Below, one piece after another: positions 36,887-44,911 of a DNA stretch of 64,000 nt (position 1 is its first letter; every line of letters begins with the position of its first letter). Source of the stretch: Cerasicoccus arenae (GTDB taxonomy: Bacteria > Verrucomicrobiota > Verrucomicrobiia > Opitutales > Cerasicoccaceae); NCBI RefSeq assembly GCF_014651635.1, contig NZ_BMXG01000001.1:27233-91232 (forward strand), read 5' to 3'. The translations under genes were made by a program, and so were the position numbers. The notes under the pieces were generated by a model. The model saw nothing but the letters and a program-made list of their open reading frames with translations, was not told the DNA's origin and made no database searches.

Positions 36887-38020
36887 CTAGTCATTTAACC
36901 CTAAGTCATAAGTCTCTATCCATTGATGACTCCAGGATTCAAAATCATTAGCCTCTATATGAGCACGTGCCTGCGCCATTAGGTCGAGGAAGAAATGGAC
37001 ATTGTGCAGGCTGAGAAGCGTGTGAGCGAGCAGCTCATTCGCCATGACTAAGTGCCTCAGATAGGCGCGTGAATAGTGTTGGCAGGTATAATTATCCAAG
37101 CCCTCAACGATAGGTGCTGGATCGTATTTAAAACGTTCATTGCGCAAGTTAATCGTCCCATTGGGCGTAAATACGTTGGCATGGCGCGCGAGCCGGGTGG
37201 GCATCACGCAGTCAAACATATCAGCGCCCAGAGCAATCATCTTTAATAACTGCGGAGGCGTGCCCACGCCCATAATGTAGCGCGGCTTATCGGCCGGCAG
37301 TTCGGGCAGACTTGCGGCGACCTGACGCAGCATTTCCGGCTCCGGCTCGCCAACACTCACCCCGCCAACGGCATAGCCAGGAAAACCAATCTCAACCAGC
37401 GCCTGGGCGCATTCCTTGCGCTGATCCTCGTAAATCGACCCCTGCACAATGCCAAAGGCGTGATGGCCTGCGTCGAGCCACCCCTCCCCTGCCGCGATGT
37501 CCTTAAACTCTCTGGCCCAGCGGATGGTGCGGTCAACCGCTGCACGACAGTCCTTTTCGTCACAGGGAAATGGCGGGCATTCATCGAGCACCATGGCGAT
37601 GTCCGTGCCCAAATTCCGCTGGATGTCGAAACACTCACGCGGGCCAAGAAAAATCTTCTGCCCATCGATGTGGCTTTGGAAGGCAATGCCCTTATCCGTA
37701 ATCTTACGCAGCTTGGCCAAGGAAAACACTTGGAAGCCGCCGCTGTCCGTCAGGATAGGCTTGGGCCACGCCATAAACTTGTGCAACCCGCCGAGCTGCG
37801 CGACCAACTCCGACCCCGGTCGAAGGTTGAGATGATACGTGTTGCCCAGAATGATCTGCGCGCCAACGTCGTCCAACTGCGCGGGGGTCATCGCCTTAAC
37901 CGTGGCCTGCGTGCCCACGGGCATAAAGATCGGCGTCTCAATCTCGCCATGGCGCGTGCTCACGCGCCCGCGACGTGGGCCGTTGGCACCACCTTGAAGG
38001 AGTTGGAAGGAATCGGTCAT
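36887..38020 (-). CDS. tgt: tRNA-guanine(34) transglycosylase
   Basis: Tgt swaps guanine 34 of tRNAs with GUN anticodons for preQ1 in queuosine synthesis. The 377-residue barrel has 'ILTDSGGFQVFSL' (substrate Asp), 'AVGGVSVGEP' and 'DMFDCVMPTRLARHANVF', containing the nucleophilic Asp. The zinc site is altered: where other bacterial Tgt proteins read CxCYTC, this one reads 'LDNYTC', so two of three cysteine ligands are Leu308 and Asn310; Cys313 and the downstream 'LHNVHF' His remain. The start at ATG 38020 begins 'MTDSFQLLQG'. No other que genes are nearby. Confidence 0.93.
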   Translation of the reverse strand: MTDSFQLLQGGANGPRRGRVSTRHGEIETPIFMPVGTQATVKAMTPAQLDDVGAQIILGNTYHLNLRPGSELVAQLGGLHKFMAWPKPILTDSGGFQVFSLAKLRKITDKGIAFQSHIDGQKIFLGPRECFDIQRNLGTDIAMVLDECPPFPCDEKDCRAAVDRTIRWAREFKDIAAGEGWLDAGHHAFGIVQGSIYEDQRKECAQALVEIGFPGYAVGGVSVGEPEPEMLRQVAASLPELPADKPRYIMGVGTPPQLLKMIALGADMFDCVMPTRLARHANVFTPNGTINLRNERFKYDPAPIVEGLDNYTCQHYSRAYLRHLVMANELLAHTLLSLHNVHFFLDLMAQARAHIEANDFESWSHQWIETYDLGLND

Positions 38021-38094
38021 TGTGCTGAAAGGGCATAGGACACGCGGCATCCGTGTCGAGGGCGAATTATCTCAGAGTTGCTTCCCTCCCACTC

Positions 38095-38123
38095 TTGACA
38101 CCCAACATAACCCCAAGTATTAG
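38095..38123 (+). promoter_or_regulatory. Sigma70-type promoter of first PEP-CTERM gene
   Basis: TTGACA (38095-38100), a 17-base spacer and TATTAG (38118-38123) lie 26 bases ahead of the ATG at 38149. The -35 is perfect. Confidence 0.5.
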
Positions 38124-38148
38124 TTAGGTATAACACCTAGCACACACT

Positions 38149-38754
38149 ATGAAACGACTCGCCATCGGCTTATCCATCTCCCTATTAGTCGCATCCACTG
38201 CATCTCAAGCTGCACTGGTTCTTAGTCTGGATACGACAGCTAAAACCTTCTCCCTCACCGGTTCCGATACTGGCACACCAAGCGATATTTTTGGCCAAGG
38301 TCTTGTTGGTTGGGTATTGAACGGTCTTGGAGGGAGTGGCACTGATACGCTAGCAAATTACGACAATGATGTGAGCTTTACGACTAACGTAGGGACACCT
38401 GGTAACTCTATTTTGGCTAGTGACATTACAATTGCGACGGATGACTCGGCCGGTGGCACTGTCGTTCTCTATCTAGGGATGTCGTCCCCAGCGCTGCAAA
38501 CACTCACTGGAACGGGTGCCTTTCAGTCCTATTCATCGGTTAGCCCTGGTGCTCTGGCCCGTTTTGAATCAACTATCGGCATGTCGCTACCCCTAAATCC
38601 AGGTTTGGGTACCGGTTTTTCGTCCATTTCCGTGGTAAGCGCCGCAGCCATCCCCGAGCCGTCCACCTACATCGCGGGCGCAGGCTTCCTCGCGCTGGCA
38701 GGCTTTATGGCCTATCGCCGACGCAAGGCTAAGGCACCAGCAACCGCGGAATAA
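38149..38754 (+). CDS. PEP-CTERM protein, duplicate copy 1
   Basis: A 201-residue exported protein with signal peptide (MKRLAIGLSISLLVASTASQA), a beta-rich middle and a C-terminal PEP-CTERM signal 'IPEPSTYIAGAGFLALAGFMAYRRRKAK'. It is clearly homologous to the next gene: shared 'LDTTAKTFSLTGSDTGTP', 'YDNDVSFTTNVGTPG', 'SLQTLTG.G.FQSY..LSP..L..FESTIG' blocks. Sorting would require an exosortase from elsewhere in the genome. The role is likely exopolysaccharide- or matrix-associated, as for many such proteins. Confidence 0.82.
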   Translation: MKRLAIGLSISLLVASTASQAALVLSLDTTAKTFSLTGSDTGTPSDIFGQGLVGWVLNGLGGSGTDTLANYDNDVSFTTNVGTPGNSILASDITIATDDSAGGTVVLYLGMSSPALQTLTGTGAFQSYSSVSPGALARFESTIGMSLPLNPGLGTGFSSISVVSAAAIPEPSTYIAGAGFLALAGFMAYRRRKAKAPATAE

Positions 38755-38777
38755 TCCGCTCTTGGCATTTTTCTAGA

Positions 38778-38801
38778 AGCGTCCCAATCGGGGCGCTTTT
38801 T
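38778..38801 (+). terminator. Intrinsic terminator after PEP-CTERM copy 1
   Basis: AGCGTCCC (38778-38785), AATC loop and GGGGCGCT (38790-38797) form an 8-bp stem with one G-U pair, followed by TTTTT. A near-identical terminator follows copy 2, showing that the duplication included it. Confidence 0.88.
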
Positions 38802-38903
38802 GTTGGATCGATTTTGCCCGAACCGAGCAAACGGTTCCCACCATCAATGCCCGACGCTCGTGGGGCACGCATCAGCCACCACATTGGAGCTTCGTCAAAA
38901 AAT

Positions 38904-38918
38904 AACATTCAAAATGTT
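38904..38918. repeat. Small inverted repeat upstream of PEP-CTERM copy 2
   Basis: AACATT-CAA-AATGTT is a perfect 6-bp inverted repeat 46 bases ahead of the second gene's ATG. It could be an operator half-site pair; no equivalent is evident before copy 1. Confidence 0.25.
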
Positions 38919-38963
38919 AATTGGGATTGGACGAAAAGCCGATTCTAGCTGTAACTACGTAAC

Positions 38964-39560
38964 ATGAAATCTGCTACTACCCTTCTTCTTGCAATCACCA
39001 CGCTCACGCTCGCTTCAGCTTCCAGCTATGGCGCGCTTATTTTGAATATCAATACCGCTGACAAAACCTTTGCCCTGACTGGATCGGATACTGGGACACC
39101 AATCAATGCTGGTGGCGGATTGACAATCTGGACTTTGACTGGACTGGGTGCACCTGGGTTTTCAACCTTTTCGTATAACAACGACGTTGCCTTCTCCACG
39201 AATGTTGGCACCCCAGGCTTTCCCGCTGGTGGCTATGATACCGCAATAACTTCGACTGACAATACAGGGGGGTCGATTTCATTAAATTTGGGCGTCAGCA
39301 CAGCTAGCCTACAAACCCTAACGGGATCTGGTGTATTTCAAAGCTACGCCGCGTTATCACCTACCGGCCTAAGTGCTTTTGAATCCACGATCGGCTCGAG
39401 CCTCGCACTTCAATTCGGTTCTGGCTTTAGCCCGGTGTCAGTTGTAGCAGCTGCCATCCCAGAGCCGTCCACCTACATCGTAGGAGTAGGCTTCGTCGCC
39501 TTGGCAGGCTTTATGGCCTATCGCCGCCGCAGAGCCAAGGCTCCAGCAGCCGCGAAATAA
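38964..39560 (+). CDS. PEP-CTERM protein, duplicate copy 2
   Basis: A 198-residue paralogue of the preceding protein, with its own signal peptide (MKSATTLLLAITTLTLASASSYG) and PEP-CTERM tail 'IPEPSTYIVGVGFVALAGFMAYRRRRAK'. The middle differs mainly by small insertions and substitutions, while the C-terminal 40 residues and the terminator are nearly unchanged. The pair arose by tandem duplication, followed by divergence of the exposed domain. Confidence 0.82.
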   Translation: MKSATTLLLAITTLTLASASSYGALILNINTADKTFALTGSDTGTPINAGGGLTIWTLTGLGAPGFSTFSYNNDVAFSTNVGTPGFPAGGYDTAITSTDNTGGSISLNLGVSTASLQTLTGSGVFQSYAALSPTGLSAFESTIGSSLALQFGSGFSPVSVVAAAIPEPSTYIVGVGFVALAGFMAYRRRRAKAPAAAK

Positions 39561-39584
39561 TCCGCGAGCCAACATCTTTCTAGA

Positions 39585-39612
39585 AGCGTCTCAATCGGGG
39601 CGCTTTCTTTTT
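39585..39612 (+). terminator. Intrinsic terminator after PEP-CTERM copy 2
   Basis: AGCGTCTC / GGGGCGCT around an AATC loop, followed by a T-rich run with one C, is the duplicate of the terminator at 38778-38801 with one base changed in the stem. Confidence 0.82.
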
Positions 39613-39703
39613 GCCGTAATTGCTTCAAAAAACCCTACATCTAGTGTTTTAAGTCGTGGCTTGACTATTTGTGGGATTTAGAACAGCTTACCCGATTCAA
39701 ATC

Positions 39704-40297
39704 ATGCTTCTGGTCATCGACAACTTCGACTCCTTCACCTACAACCTCGTCCAGTATTTCGGACAGCTCGGGGTGGAGCAGCGCGTGTTCCGCAATAACG
39801 AGATTACGCCCGCGGAAGCAGCCGCGCTCAAGCCCGACCGCGTCTTGCTGTCACCAGGGCCCTGTTCGCCGACTGAGGCGGGCGTGAGTTTAGCAATGAT
39901 TAAGGAATTTGCGGGCAAAGTACCACTCTTGGGCGTTTGCCTCGGGCACCAGTGCATCGGTCAGTATTTCGGCGGCAACGTAATCCGGGCCAATCGCCTG
40001 ATGCACGGCAAGACTTCTCCCGTCAAGCACACCGATAGCGACGTCTTTAACGGCCTCCCACAGGATTTCCCCGCCACGCGTTATCATTCGCTGCTCGTTG
40101 AGCGCGCTACCCTGCCCGACAGCCTCGAAGTCACGGCCTGGGTTGACGACCCAGACTACGCCGATAGCGCCAATGAAATCATGGGTATGTGCCACAAGGA
40201 ACTCCCCATCTATGGTGTGCAATTTCACCCTGAGTCCTATGCCACCGCCCACGGTATGAAGCTGCTCGAAAATTTCCTCAAACTGTCGGCCAACTGA
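39704..40297 (+). CDS. Anthranilate/aminodeoxychorismate synthase glutamine amidotransferase
   Basis: A 197-residue class I glutamine amidotransferase that supplies ammonia to TrpE or PabB. '[20 protein letters not shown]' is the family start, Cys79 in '[10 protein letters not shown]' is the nucleophile, and 'YGVQFHPES' supplies the His-Glu pair. TrpG and PabA cannot be separated without a partner gene, and none is adjacent; many bacteria use one subunit for both. The folate genes 4 kb away make a PabA role reasonable. The ATG at 39704 is preceded by an in-frame ATG at 39671 without family similarity. Confidence 0.9.
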   Translation: MLLVIDNFDSFTYNLVQYFGQLGVEQRVFRNNEITPAEAAALKPDRVLLSPGPCSPTEAGVSLAMIKEFAGKVPLLGVCLGHQCIGQYFGGNVIRANRLMHGKTSPVKHTDSDVFNGLPQDFPATRYHSLLVERATLPDSLEVTAWVDDPDYADSANEIMGMCHKELPIYGVQFHPESYATAHGMKLLENFLKLSAN

Positions 40298-40334
40298 GCG
40301 GAACCGCCGATTCCCCGATCGCTCAACTTACACC

Positions 40335-40793
40335 ATGCAATGTCCTAAATGCAGCCACAACGACACGAAGGTGTTGGATACCCGACTGGGCAAGAATAAC
40401 CTGTCGATTCGCCGGCGGCGTCAATGCTTGGGCTGCGGTCACCGCTTCACCACCATCGAGGAAATCCTCCGCGAGGGCTTAGTTGTCATCAAGCGCAATG
40501 GCGATCGTGAAGAATTTGACCGCGCCAAGATGCTTGCGGGCATACGCCGCGCCGCCGAAAAGCGCCCCATCGAAGGCGAGCAAATCGAGATGATGCTGGT
40601 CGAAATCATGGACGAACTCGAACGTCAGCACGACAGCGAAATCCCCAGCCAAGCCATTGGCGAACAAATCATGAAGCGCCTGAAAGACATCGACCAAATC
40701 GCCTACGTCCGCTTTGCCAGTGTCTATAAGGACTTCCGCGACATCAGCGAACTCGTCCAGGAAATCAGCGACCTGAATGTCGGTGTCCGATGA
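40335..40793 (+). CDS. nrdR: Transcriptional repressor NrdR
   Basis: NrdR represses ribonucleotide reductase genes in response to ATP/dATP. The 152-residue protein has the N-terminal zinc ribbon (Cys3, Cys6, Cys31, Cys34; '[17 protein letters not shown]' and '[17 protein letters not shown]') and an ATP-cone '[30 protein letters not shown]'. It overlaps the next gene's possible start. No nrd genes are in the window. Confidence 0.96.
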   Translation: MQCPKCSHNDTKVLDTRLGKNNLSIRRRRQCLGCGHRFTTIEEILREGLVVIKRNGDREEFDRAKMLAGIRRAAEKRPIEGEQIEMMLVEIMDELERQHDSEIPSQAIGEQIMKRLKDIDQIAYVRFASVYKDFRDISELVQEISDLNVGVR

Positions 40794-41319
40794 GGCTCCG
40801 ATCTATTTGAAACTTTCCCGTAAAGGCGTGAAGACGCAGAGGATGGAAACGTCAGAAAAGGCCCAACTAACGCCCGAAGTCGATCTCAACACGTTGAATC
40901 ACTTACTGCACTTGGCGACGGAGAGCGATGCCGAGTTGGCGACTCAGATTGGGGCTGCGGTCGAATTTGCCCGACGCACGGGCAACCGAGATTTCACCGA
41001 ACTCAATCAAGTCGTCGAGCAGCTCTTACGCCTGCACTTGCAAGGGCGACGCCACATGGGCGTGGCTCACTGTGACCTAACCGGAGCCGACGATGACCCA
41101 CTCTTCCTGCGCCCCGCAATCATGCATGCGCTGCGCAAAGTGGGCGGTTGCCGTGAAGCGATTATCCTGATCACTGGCCTCCGCCAGAGTGTTTGTCCGC
41201 CAGGCCACTACTTCACCAACAAGCGCCAACAAACCTACAACCACACCCAAGACTACATCGAGCAGCTCGCCGCGAAATATAGTTCCCGTAAGACCCACCT
41301 GCGGCTGGTTTTTGTGTAA
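40777..41319 (+). CDS. Protein of unknown function
   Basis: A 180-residue soluble protein I do not recognise. The core is helical ('[56 protein letters not shown]') followed by an alpha/beta part ('[43 protein letters not shown]'). The start is uncertain: the ATG at 40777 overlaps nrdR by 17 bases, and an ATG at 40843 would give 158 residues. It is co-directional and probably co-transcribed with nrdR. Confidence 0.6.
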   Translation: MSVSDEAPIYLKLSRKGVKTQRMETSEKAQLTPEVDLNTLNHLLHLATESDAELATQIGAAVEFARRTGNRDFTELNQVVEQLLRLHLQGRRHMGVAHCDLTGADDDPLFLRPAIMHALRKVGGCREAIILITGLRQSVCPPGHYFTNKRQQTYNHTQDYIEQLAAKYSSRKTHLRLVFV

Positions 41320-41338
41320 GCGCTCAGTGATTCTTAGT

Positions 41339-41392
41339 GCTTGGTTCCTGGTTTCCCAGTGTTACGCTATTGAACGTTTTCTCGAACCAAGC
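41339..41392. repeat. Inverted repeat between unknown gene and HIT gene
   Basis: GCTTGGTTC (41339-41347) and GAACCAAGC (41384-41392) are a perfect 9-bp inverted repeat. Related GAACCA units recur just after (41398, 41404). It has the look of an intergenic repeat rather than a terminator, as no T-run follows. Confidence 0.35.
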
Positions 41393-41421
41393 ATCAAGAA
41401 CCACGAACCAAGGAACACCGC

Positions 41422-41763
41422 GTGGCGGATAAAACCATTTTCCAGAAAATCATCGACCGGGAAATTCCGGCGTCGATTGAATACGAGGACGAGGCATGCC
41501 TAGCCTTCCGTGACATCGCCGCCCAAGCACCCACACATCTTCTTGTCATCCCGAAAACACCAATCATCCGCATTGGCGAGGCTGAAGACAGCGACGCCGC
41601 CGTGCTCGGGCACCTGCTCCTAGTCGCCCGCAAGATGGGCAATAAATTCGGTCCAAAGGGCTTCCGGCTAGTCATTAACAACGGCCCCGATGGCGGCGAA
41701 GCCGTCCCTCACCTACACATCCACGTCCTCGCTGGCCGCAAGTTGGAATGGCCCCCCGGCTAA
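41422..41763 (+). CDS. HIT-family nucleotide-binding protein
   Basis: A 113-residue histidine-triad protein of the Hint (HinT) branch, which hydrolyses nucleoside phosphoramidates. 'TIFQKIIDREIPASIEYEDEACLAFRDI' and 'APTHLLVIPK' open the domain, and 'GGEAVPHLHIHVLAGR' is the catalytic triad motif. The start is GTG with AAGGA seven bases upstream. Confidence 0.93.
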   Translation: MADKTIFQKIIDREIPASIEYEDEACLAFRDIAAQAPTHLLVIPKTPIIRIGEAEDSDAAVLGHLLLVARKMGNKFGPKGFRLVINNGPDGGEAVPHLHIHVLAGRKLEWPPG

Positions 41764-41930
41764 AGCAACGTATCGTTGTATCCAGAGATTGGCGTACTGC
41801 GCCAATAGCAATAAGTTCGCCGATAACCTCATTAATATCCGCAAGGTTTCGCGGGCGACTGAGACTACGATTAGCAGAACACCTTGGCAGCTTGCTTAAT
41901 GGCGCTGCCCCACTCTAATCTATTCTCAAC

Positions 41931-43316
41931 ATGAGCATCCATTACGATTACTTGGTCATTGGCGGCGGCAGCGGCGGTTACGCGGCAGCGCGGACTGCAC
42001 GTGAATATTCGGAGCACGTCGCCATTGTCGATGGCGCGGCAACACTCGGCGGGCTGTGCATCCTCCGTGGATGTATGCCGTCGAAGACACTTATTTACTC
42101 GGCCGAAGTCCTGCATCTCGCGCAAAAGGCCAAGCTCTTCGGGCTCGATATTCCCTCCGCGAAAATCGACATGACCGCGCTGCATCAACGTAAGCTTCGG
42201 ACCATCGGCGATTTTGCAGACTACCGTCAGAAACAGCTCCAAAGCGACCGTTTCACGCTTTATCGCAACAAGGCGAAATTCACCGACGAACGAGAGGTAA
42301 CACTTGATGACGGCACGGTACTGACGGCGGACAAGATACTCGTCGCAACTGGCTCCGCAGTCAATTTCCCGCCCATAACCGGTTTAGCCGATGTCCCAGT
42401 GTGGACCAGCGACGACGTGCTCGACCTCGATTTTCTGCCCAAGTCGGTCATCGTGCTCGGCGGCGGCATTGTCGCCTGCGAACTCGCCCAATTCCTCCAC
42501 CGTGCGGGAACCAAGGTGACTCAGATTCAGCGCAGCCCCCATATCTTAAAAGAGGTCTCGCCCGAGGCGGCAGTCGTCATCGAAACCGTTTTCCGTGAGG
42601 AAGGCATTGAGCTGATCACCGACACAGCGCTCAAGCTTATCGAAAAGACCGAGAGCGGCGTTCGCGTCACCTTCGAACACGGCGACGAAACGTTGGTCCG
42701 TGAAGCCAAGCATCTCTTCAATGCCCTCGGCCGTAAACCGAACACGGCAGGGCTGAACATCGCCGCCGCCGGGTTGGAAACGCGCAAGTCCGGCCATTTA
42801 GTGACGAACGAATTTCAGCAGACCACGAACCCACACGTCTATGCGGCGGGAGATGTTGCCGGCCCGCACGAAATCGTCCACATCGCAATCATGCAGGGCG
42901 AAGTCGCCGCCAAGCACGCCTTTGGAAAACCTGCCGAAGCCGTCAATTACGACACGCTGCTGGGCGTCGTCTTCACCGACCCGCAGATCGGCCACGTCGG
43001 CCTGACCGAAGACGAAATGACCAAGCGCGGCATTGAGTTTGTCTCCGCCGATTATCCCTTCGACGACCACGGCAAGTCGATCCTGATGGAGGCCAAGCAC
43101 GGCTATGTCAAAGTCTGGGCCGAGAAAAGCACAGGCAAGGTCCTCGCCGCCGAAGCTGTTGGCAAAGACGCTTCGGAGCTAATCCATTCCCTGGCGGTAG
43201 GCGTCAGCCTGGGCGCTACCCTAGAACAATTGCTGAAAGTGCATTGGTATCACCCGACCTTGAGCGAAATCTGGTCTTATCCCTTGGAAGACTGCCTCGA
43301 TTTACTAGCCAAGTAA
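41931..43316 (+). CDS. Dihydrolipoamide dehydrogenase-like flavoprotein disulfide reductase
   Basis: A 461-residue class I pyridine nucleotide-disulfide oxidoreductase. FAD motif GGGSGG at 11-16, redox pair Cys43/Cys48 in 'GGLCILRGCMPSK', NAD motif 'VLGGGIVACELAQFL', second FAD motif 'HVYAAGDVAG' and C-terminal catalytic 'HPTLSE'. The active site reads CILRGC, where lipoamide dehydrogenases read CLNxGC, so it is a divergent branch, perhaps acting on another disulfide. It lacks the N-terminal metal domain of mercuric reductase. It is not next to 2-oxoacid dehydrogenase genes. Confidence 0.85.
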   Translation: MSIHYDYLVIGGGSGGYAAARTAREYSEHVAIVDGAATLGGLCILRGCMPSKTLIYSAEVLHLAQKAKLFGLDIPSAKIDMTALHQRKLRTIGDFADYRQKQLQSDRFTLYRNKAKFTDEREVTLDDGTVLTADKILVATGSAVNFPPITGLADVPVWTSDDVLDLDFLPKSVIVLGGGIVACELAQFLHRAGTKVTQIQRSPHILKEVSPEAAVVIETVFREEGIELITDTALKLIEKTESGVRVTFEHGDETLVREAKHLFNALGRKPNTAGLNIAAAGLETRKSGHLVTNEFQQTTNPHVYAAGDVAGPHEIVHIAIMQGEVAAKHAFGKPAEAVNYDTLLGVVFTDPQIGHVGLTEDEMTKRGIEFVSADYPFDDHGKSILMEAKHGYVKVWAEKSTGKVLAAEAVGKDASELIHSLAVGVSLGATLEQLLKVHWYHPTLSEIWSYPLEDCLDLLAK

Positions 43317-43328
43317 TTAATAGAAACC

Positions 43329-43751
43329 ATGAAAACTCCTATATCCGCCTACGAAAAAACCCAGGGCATGATCTACTTTGCCCGAATGCTCGACAAAATC
43401 CGCAAGCACGCTGCTGGTGAGCTGCGCAATGACTTCACCGAAAACCTCGGTCGTGGGTTCGATATGCGCTGCGCAAACCTGCTCCGCGTGCCTTATAATA
43501 CCATTCGCGAACGAACACTCGAAGGCGGCAGTGACGAAGAAATCCTCCAATGGTGCTTCGAAAACGGCCGTGAACTCAACGAAGGCGATGTCCACGTCTG
43601 GAACGAATTTCTGCGCAAAACCGGTTGGCAGGATGGCACAACCGAGCGCCTCACCGAGCGAAAAGTCGAAAGCGGCTTGGCCAACTGTGACGAAATCCAG
43701 ACTATGGCTGAGTATTTTGAATACGATGAGGGACGTAAATCATATGAGTGA
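43329..43751 (+). CDS. DUF5069 protein
   Basis: A 140-residue soluble protein matching DUF5069: 'SAYEKTQGMIYFARMLDKIRKHAAGEL', 'NLGRGFDMRCANLL', 'LEGGSDEEILQWCFENGRELNEGDVHVWNEFLRKTGWQD'. The family is common in Verrucomicrobiota and Planctomycetota and has no known role. It follows the flavoprotein by 13 bases and is probably co-transcribed. Confidence 0.82.
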   Translation: MKTPISAYEKTQGMIYFARMLDKIRKHAAGELRNDFTENLGRGFDMRCANLLRVPYNTIRERTLEGGSDEEILQWCFENGRELNEGDVHVWNEFLRKTGWQDGTTERLTERKVESGLANCDEIQTMAEYFEYDEGRKSYE

Positions 43752-43808
43752 TTTAAAAATCGCGGACGCGCTTGATTTTTCCATTATATCGGCTAGATTA
43801 GACGTTCT

Positions 43809-43949
43809 ATGAAAAAACTAGTAGCCATACTCGCCATTCTCGGATTCAGCGCCAGCATCGCCACCGCCTGTGGTTGCGGTGATAAAGGCACAGAAAAGAA
43901 AAAGGAAAAAGAAGCCGCTGTGCTCGTCGTACCAGCAGACTTTCAGTAA
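43809..43949 (+). CDS. Small secreted or lipid-anchored Lys-rich peptide
   Basis: A 46-residue protein: signal peptide MKKLVAILAILGFSASIATA, then CGCGDKGTEKKKEKEAA and a short hydrophobic tail. 'ATA-C' is a borderline lipobox, so it may be a lipoprotein or a soluble secreted peptide with a CGC pair able to bind metal. It is too short for most automatic gene finders. It ends five bases before the convergent ppgK stop. Confidence 0.6.
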   Translation: MKKLVAILAILGFSASIATACGCGDKGTEKKKEKEAAVLVVPADFQ

Positions 43950-43953
43950 GTCG

Positions 43954-44709
43954 CTAGACGGCTTGTTCCGCCGCTGCCAACGCCGCTCCGGTAATACCGG
44001 CGCGGTTTTGCAGTGTTGCTAACGATAAGGGGCATGGCGGCTTAAGGTGATTCATAAATTTCTCACCTTTTTTGGCTACCCCCCCCCCCACGACGATCAA
44101 ATCCGGCTGGGTTAAAGCGTAGATTGCATTCAGGAATTCATTGAACCGCTTCGCCCACTCCGACCATTTTAATTTCTCCCGGCAGCGAATAGAGTCCGCC
44201 GCATAGTGCTCGGCCTCGGCAAATTTGTCTTTGCCAGTCGACATAATCATATGCCCGAACTCGGAATTCGGCACTAATTTGCCATCGGTGAAAAATGCCG
44301 TGCCAATGCCCGTGCCAATGGTCAGGAAAAGCACCACACCAGCCTGTCCCTTGGGCAGACCGAAGCGAACCTCAGCCATTCCGGCAGCGTCAGCGTCATT
44401 GATCAACCAAGCGGGTTGTCCAAAAAGTTCGGCAACTTCTTTGCCGAGCTTTTTATCTACCAGTGACTTATGGAGATTAGCCGCGGTCTGGATTCGCTGT
44501 TCACGAATGACCCCCGGAAAACCGCAACCAACTGGCCCCTGCCAACTGAAATGCGCCTGAATATCCTTCAGCGCCGCTAGCATATGATCATACTTGGCCG
44601 GGTGAGGCGTTTCGATCCGGTAGCGAGGCGTTAGCCATTCACCAGTTTGCGAGTTTACGACTGCCGCTTTCATGCCTGAGCCGCCAATATCAATGCCAAG
44701 TATTTCCAT
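43954..44709 (-). CDS. ppgK: Polyphosphate glucokinase (ROK family)
   Basis: A 251-residue sugar kinase that phosphorylates glucose using polyphosphate or ATP. 'MEILGIDIGGSGMKAAVV' is the phosphate-binding start, and 'LFLTIGTGIGTAFFTDGKLVPNSEFGHM' matches the polyphosphate-glucokinase consensus (TLGTGIG...NTELGH). 'NDADAAGMAEVRFG' carries the catalytic Asp of ROK kinases. A C11 tract on the plus strand (44089-44099) encodes 'VVGGGVAKK' on the minus. The zinc-binding repressor motif of ROK regulators is absent, so it is an enzyme. Confidence 0.9.
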   Translation of the reverse strand: MEILGIDIGGSGMKAAVVNSQTGEWLTPRYRIETPHPAKYDHMLAALKDIQAHFSWQGPVGCGFPGVIREQRIQTAANLHKSLVDKKLGKEVAELFGQPAWLINDADAAGMAEVRFGLPKGQAGVVLFLTIGTGIGTAFFTDGKLVPNSEFGHMIMSTGKDKFAEAEHYAADSIRCREKLKWSEWAKRFNEFLNAIYALTQPDLIVVGGGVAKKGEKFMNHLKPPCPLSLATLQNRAGITGAALAAAEQAV

Positions 44710-44783
44710 TAGGTTACAATTTACTTATTTCTCAGCCCAAGTCAGAATCTGATATTGACCAAAGAATGACACATGGCAACTCT

Positions 44784-44838
44784 ATCAATGCATAAAAGTA
44801 AATTGATGCTTATCGAACCTCTTTTAGCATGCATTGAT
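44784..44838. repeat. Inverted repeat upstream of FecR-domain gene
   Basis: ATCAATGCAT (44784-44793) and ATGCATTGAT (44829-44838) form a perfect 10-bp inverted repeat. AAGTAAA (44797-44803) and TTTACTT (44839-44845) give a second, interleaved pairing. A perfect TATAAT (44879-44884) follows 27 bases before the ATG. The repeat may be an operator or an RNA structure. Confidence 0.4.
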
Positions 44839-44911
44839 TTTACTTGAACAGATTCAAACTCACTGCTAACGTACAAGCTATAATACCCACTTTCTTCTTA
44901 ACGCACCGACC

